DNA of 15,205 nucleotides from positions 1 through 15,205 of the forward strand of contig CAMBYA010000020.1 of NCBI GenBank assembly GCA_945872035.1. The letters run 5' to 3'. This stretch comes from Rhizobium sp. Q54. Its GTDB lineage: Bacteria > Pseudomonadota > Alphaproteobacteria > SMXS01. Each line of letters starts with the position of its first letter. Position 1 is the first letter of the stretch. Both the position numbers and the translations under genes were made by a program. This document shows positions 14,190-15,205 of the stretch, piece after piece. A model generated the notes under the pieces. That model was not told the DNA's origin, did not search any database, and saw only the letters and a list, made by a program, of their open reading frames with translations.

Positions 14190-15205
14190 ACCGGGAAGCG
14201 CACGCAGGCCAGCGACGCATGCCCGTCTCGTCCGGGCGCCGTGGTCGCGTCATGTCGCTTTCACGTCGCCGCGCTGATGGCCGCTTGCACGCTCTTCGCC
14301 GCGGCCGCCTACGCCGCCCTGCCGTCGGAGACCGACATTAAGGCAGGAAACTGCCTGACCGTGCGGCCTGTCGCCGGCATGCCTGTCGGACCCTGCACCG
14401 ACACGTTGATCAAGGGGCAGGAGACGGTCGATCCGGAAGCCCAGAAACGCCGAGAAGCGATCGTCGAGGCGCTGGCCGCGAGGAAACCCCAGGAAGCACT
14501 GAAGCGGCTTGAATTGCTAAGGGAGCTGACGCCATTCGATCCCGCGATACCGTTCGTCGCGGCCATGGTGCTGCAGGATCAGGGCCGCCACGCCGAGGCC
14601 ATCGACAGTTTCGGCCACGCCCTGGAAACATTCGAGGCGAGGGATATCGTGCTCGCGCAGCGAAGCCTGTCACATGCCGCAACCAAGGCATTCGACAAGG
14701 CGCTGGCGGATATCGATGCGGCGCTGGCGGCGGCGCCCGAAGACCCCGGCTACAAGATCTACAAGGGCTGGATCGTGATCCAGCGCGGCCAGGCAGAGGA
14801 AGGCCTCGCCTATTACAACGCCGCCGTACGGTCCACGCCGGGACTGGCCTGGGCCCTGATGGCGCGCGCGGAAGCGCTCTGGGGTCTGGGAAGGATGGAC
14901 CAAGCCATCGCGGACGCTGCCGAGGCCACCGCCCGGGAGCCGTCCTACTACGGCGGCTATGCGATGCGCGCCTATCTGCGGATGATCAAGGGCGACTACG
15001 CCGAGGCGCTGCCCGACCTGGACAAGGCGCTGTCGCTGGAACCCGGCGACCCGCGGCCGTTGGTGGCCCGCCTATACGCCCACGACATGACCGGCGATGC
15101 CGAAGGCAGGGACCGCGATCTGGCGGTCCTGAAGGAAAAATTCCCCACGGTATTCGAGGCGGTGCAGCGGGAATTCCAGAAGGTCGTGGAGCGCCAGCAG
15201 GCTTG
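14187..15205 (+). CDS. Exported TPR-repeat protein, 3' end beyond the window
   Basis: The frame is open from ATG 14187 to the window edge (339 complete codons visible). It begins with a long signal peptide: HVAALMAACTLFAAAAYA ends near residue 43. A shorter start at GTG 14241 or ATG 14277 would also leave a usable signal, so the start is uncertain. After cleavage comes a cysteine pair (C56, C70). TPR-like repeats begin near residue 85. Clear units include KAFDKALADIDAALAAAPED, GYKIYKGWIVIQRGQAEEGL, AWALMARAEALWGLGRMDQA and GGYAMRAYLRMIKGDYAEAL. Signal peptide, Cys pair and TPR body mirror the preceding gene, so this is probably a diverged duplicate. The visible part is much shorter than the first protein; whether it ends soon after or continues cannot be seen. 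The binding partner is unknown. Confidence 0.85.
   Translation, partial: MTGKRTQASDACPSRPGAVVASCRFHVAALMAACTLFAAAAYAALPSETDIKAGNCLTVRPVAGMPVGPCTDTLIKGQETVDPEAQKRREAIVEALAARKPQEALKRLELLRELTPFDPAIPFVAAMVLQDQGRHAEAIDSFGHALETFEARDIVLAQRSLSHAATKAFDKALADIDAALAAAPEDPGYKIYKGWIVIQRGQAEEGLAYYNAAVRSTPGLAWALMARAEALWGLGRMDQAIADAAEATAREPSYYGGYAMRAYLRMIKGDYAEALPDLDKALSLEPGDPRPLVARLYAHDMTGDAEGRDRDLAVLKEKFPTVFEAVQREFQKVVERQQA

Overview
The window is GC-rich DNA, tightly packed with genes on both strands. It looks like ordinary chromosome from a Gram-negative bacterium, most likely an alphaproteobacterium. That placement is inferred from base composition, Sec-type signal peptides and the gene families present (rhizobial-type class I PPK2, CYTH-CHAD protein, Kef-type CPA2 antiporter). 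I see no transposase, integrase, tRNA, rRNA, CRISPR array, phage gene or replication origin, and no gene-free stretch above about 175 bases.

Layout. (1) Bases 3-710 hold the 3' part of a TIGR03084/DinB-like metal-binding protein. (2) Bases 785-3823, plus strand: a Kef-type cation:proton antiporter with a C-terminal TrkA-N domain, then an exported protein whose C-terminal half resembles the SecD P1-head domain, then a YjbQ/UPF0047 gene eight bases later. (3) Bases 3841-7616, minus strand, transcribed from right to left: acyl-CoA dehydrogenase, a CurA-like NADPH oxidoreductase (translationally coupled by ATGA), an exported four-EF-hand protein ending in a strong intrinsic terminator, and an alpha/beta hydrolase. 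(4) Bases 7750-9015, plus strand: an MgtC/DUF4010 membrane protein divergent from the dehydrogenase. The space between them carries an 8-bp inverted repeat beside a promoter-like sequence. (5) Bases 9022-11314, minus strand: class I polyphosphate kinase 2 followed one base later by a CYTH-CHAD protein, a compact polyphosphate operon. (6) Bases 11489-15205, plus strand: two consecutive exported TPR proteins, the second cut by the window end. Each has a pair of cysteines shortly after the signal peptide.

How the genes work together. The best supported partnerships are PPK2 with CYTH-CHAD (polyphosphate synthesis or use, and binding) and the dehydrogenase with the oxidoreductase (oxidation of acyl-CoA and reduction of an enone-type or other activated double bond). 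The others look like independent housekeeping or stress genes.

I did not find a convincing undescribed multi-gene system. The observations most worth following are the stand-alone SecD-head-like exported protein, the tandem Cys-pair TPR proteins, and a 9-bp inverted repeat in the EF-hand gene's leader, one arm of which contains its Shine-Dalgarno sequence.
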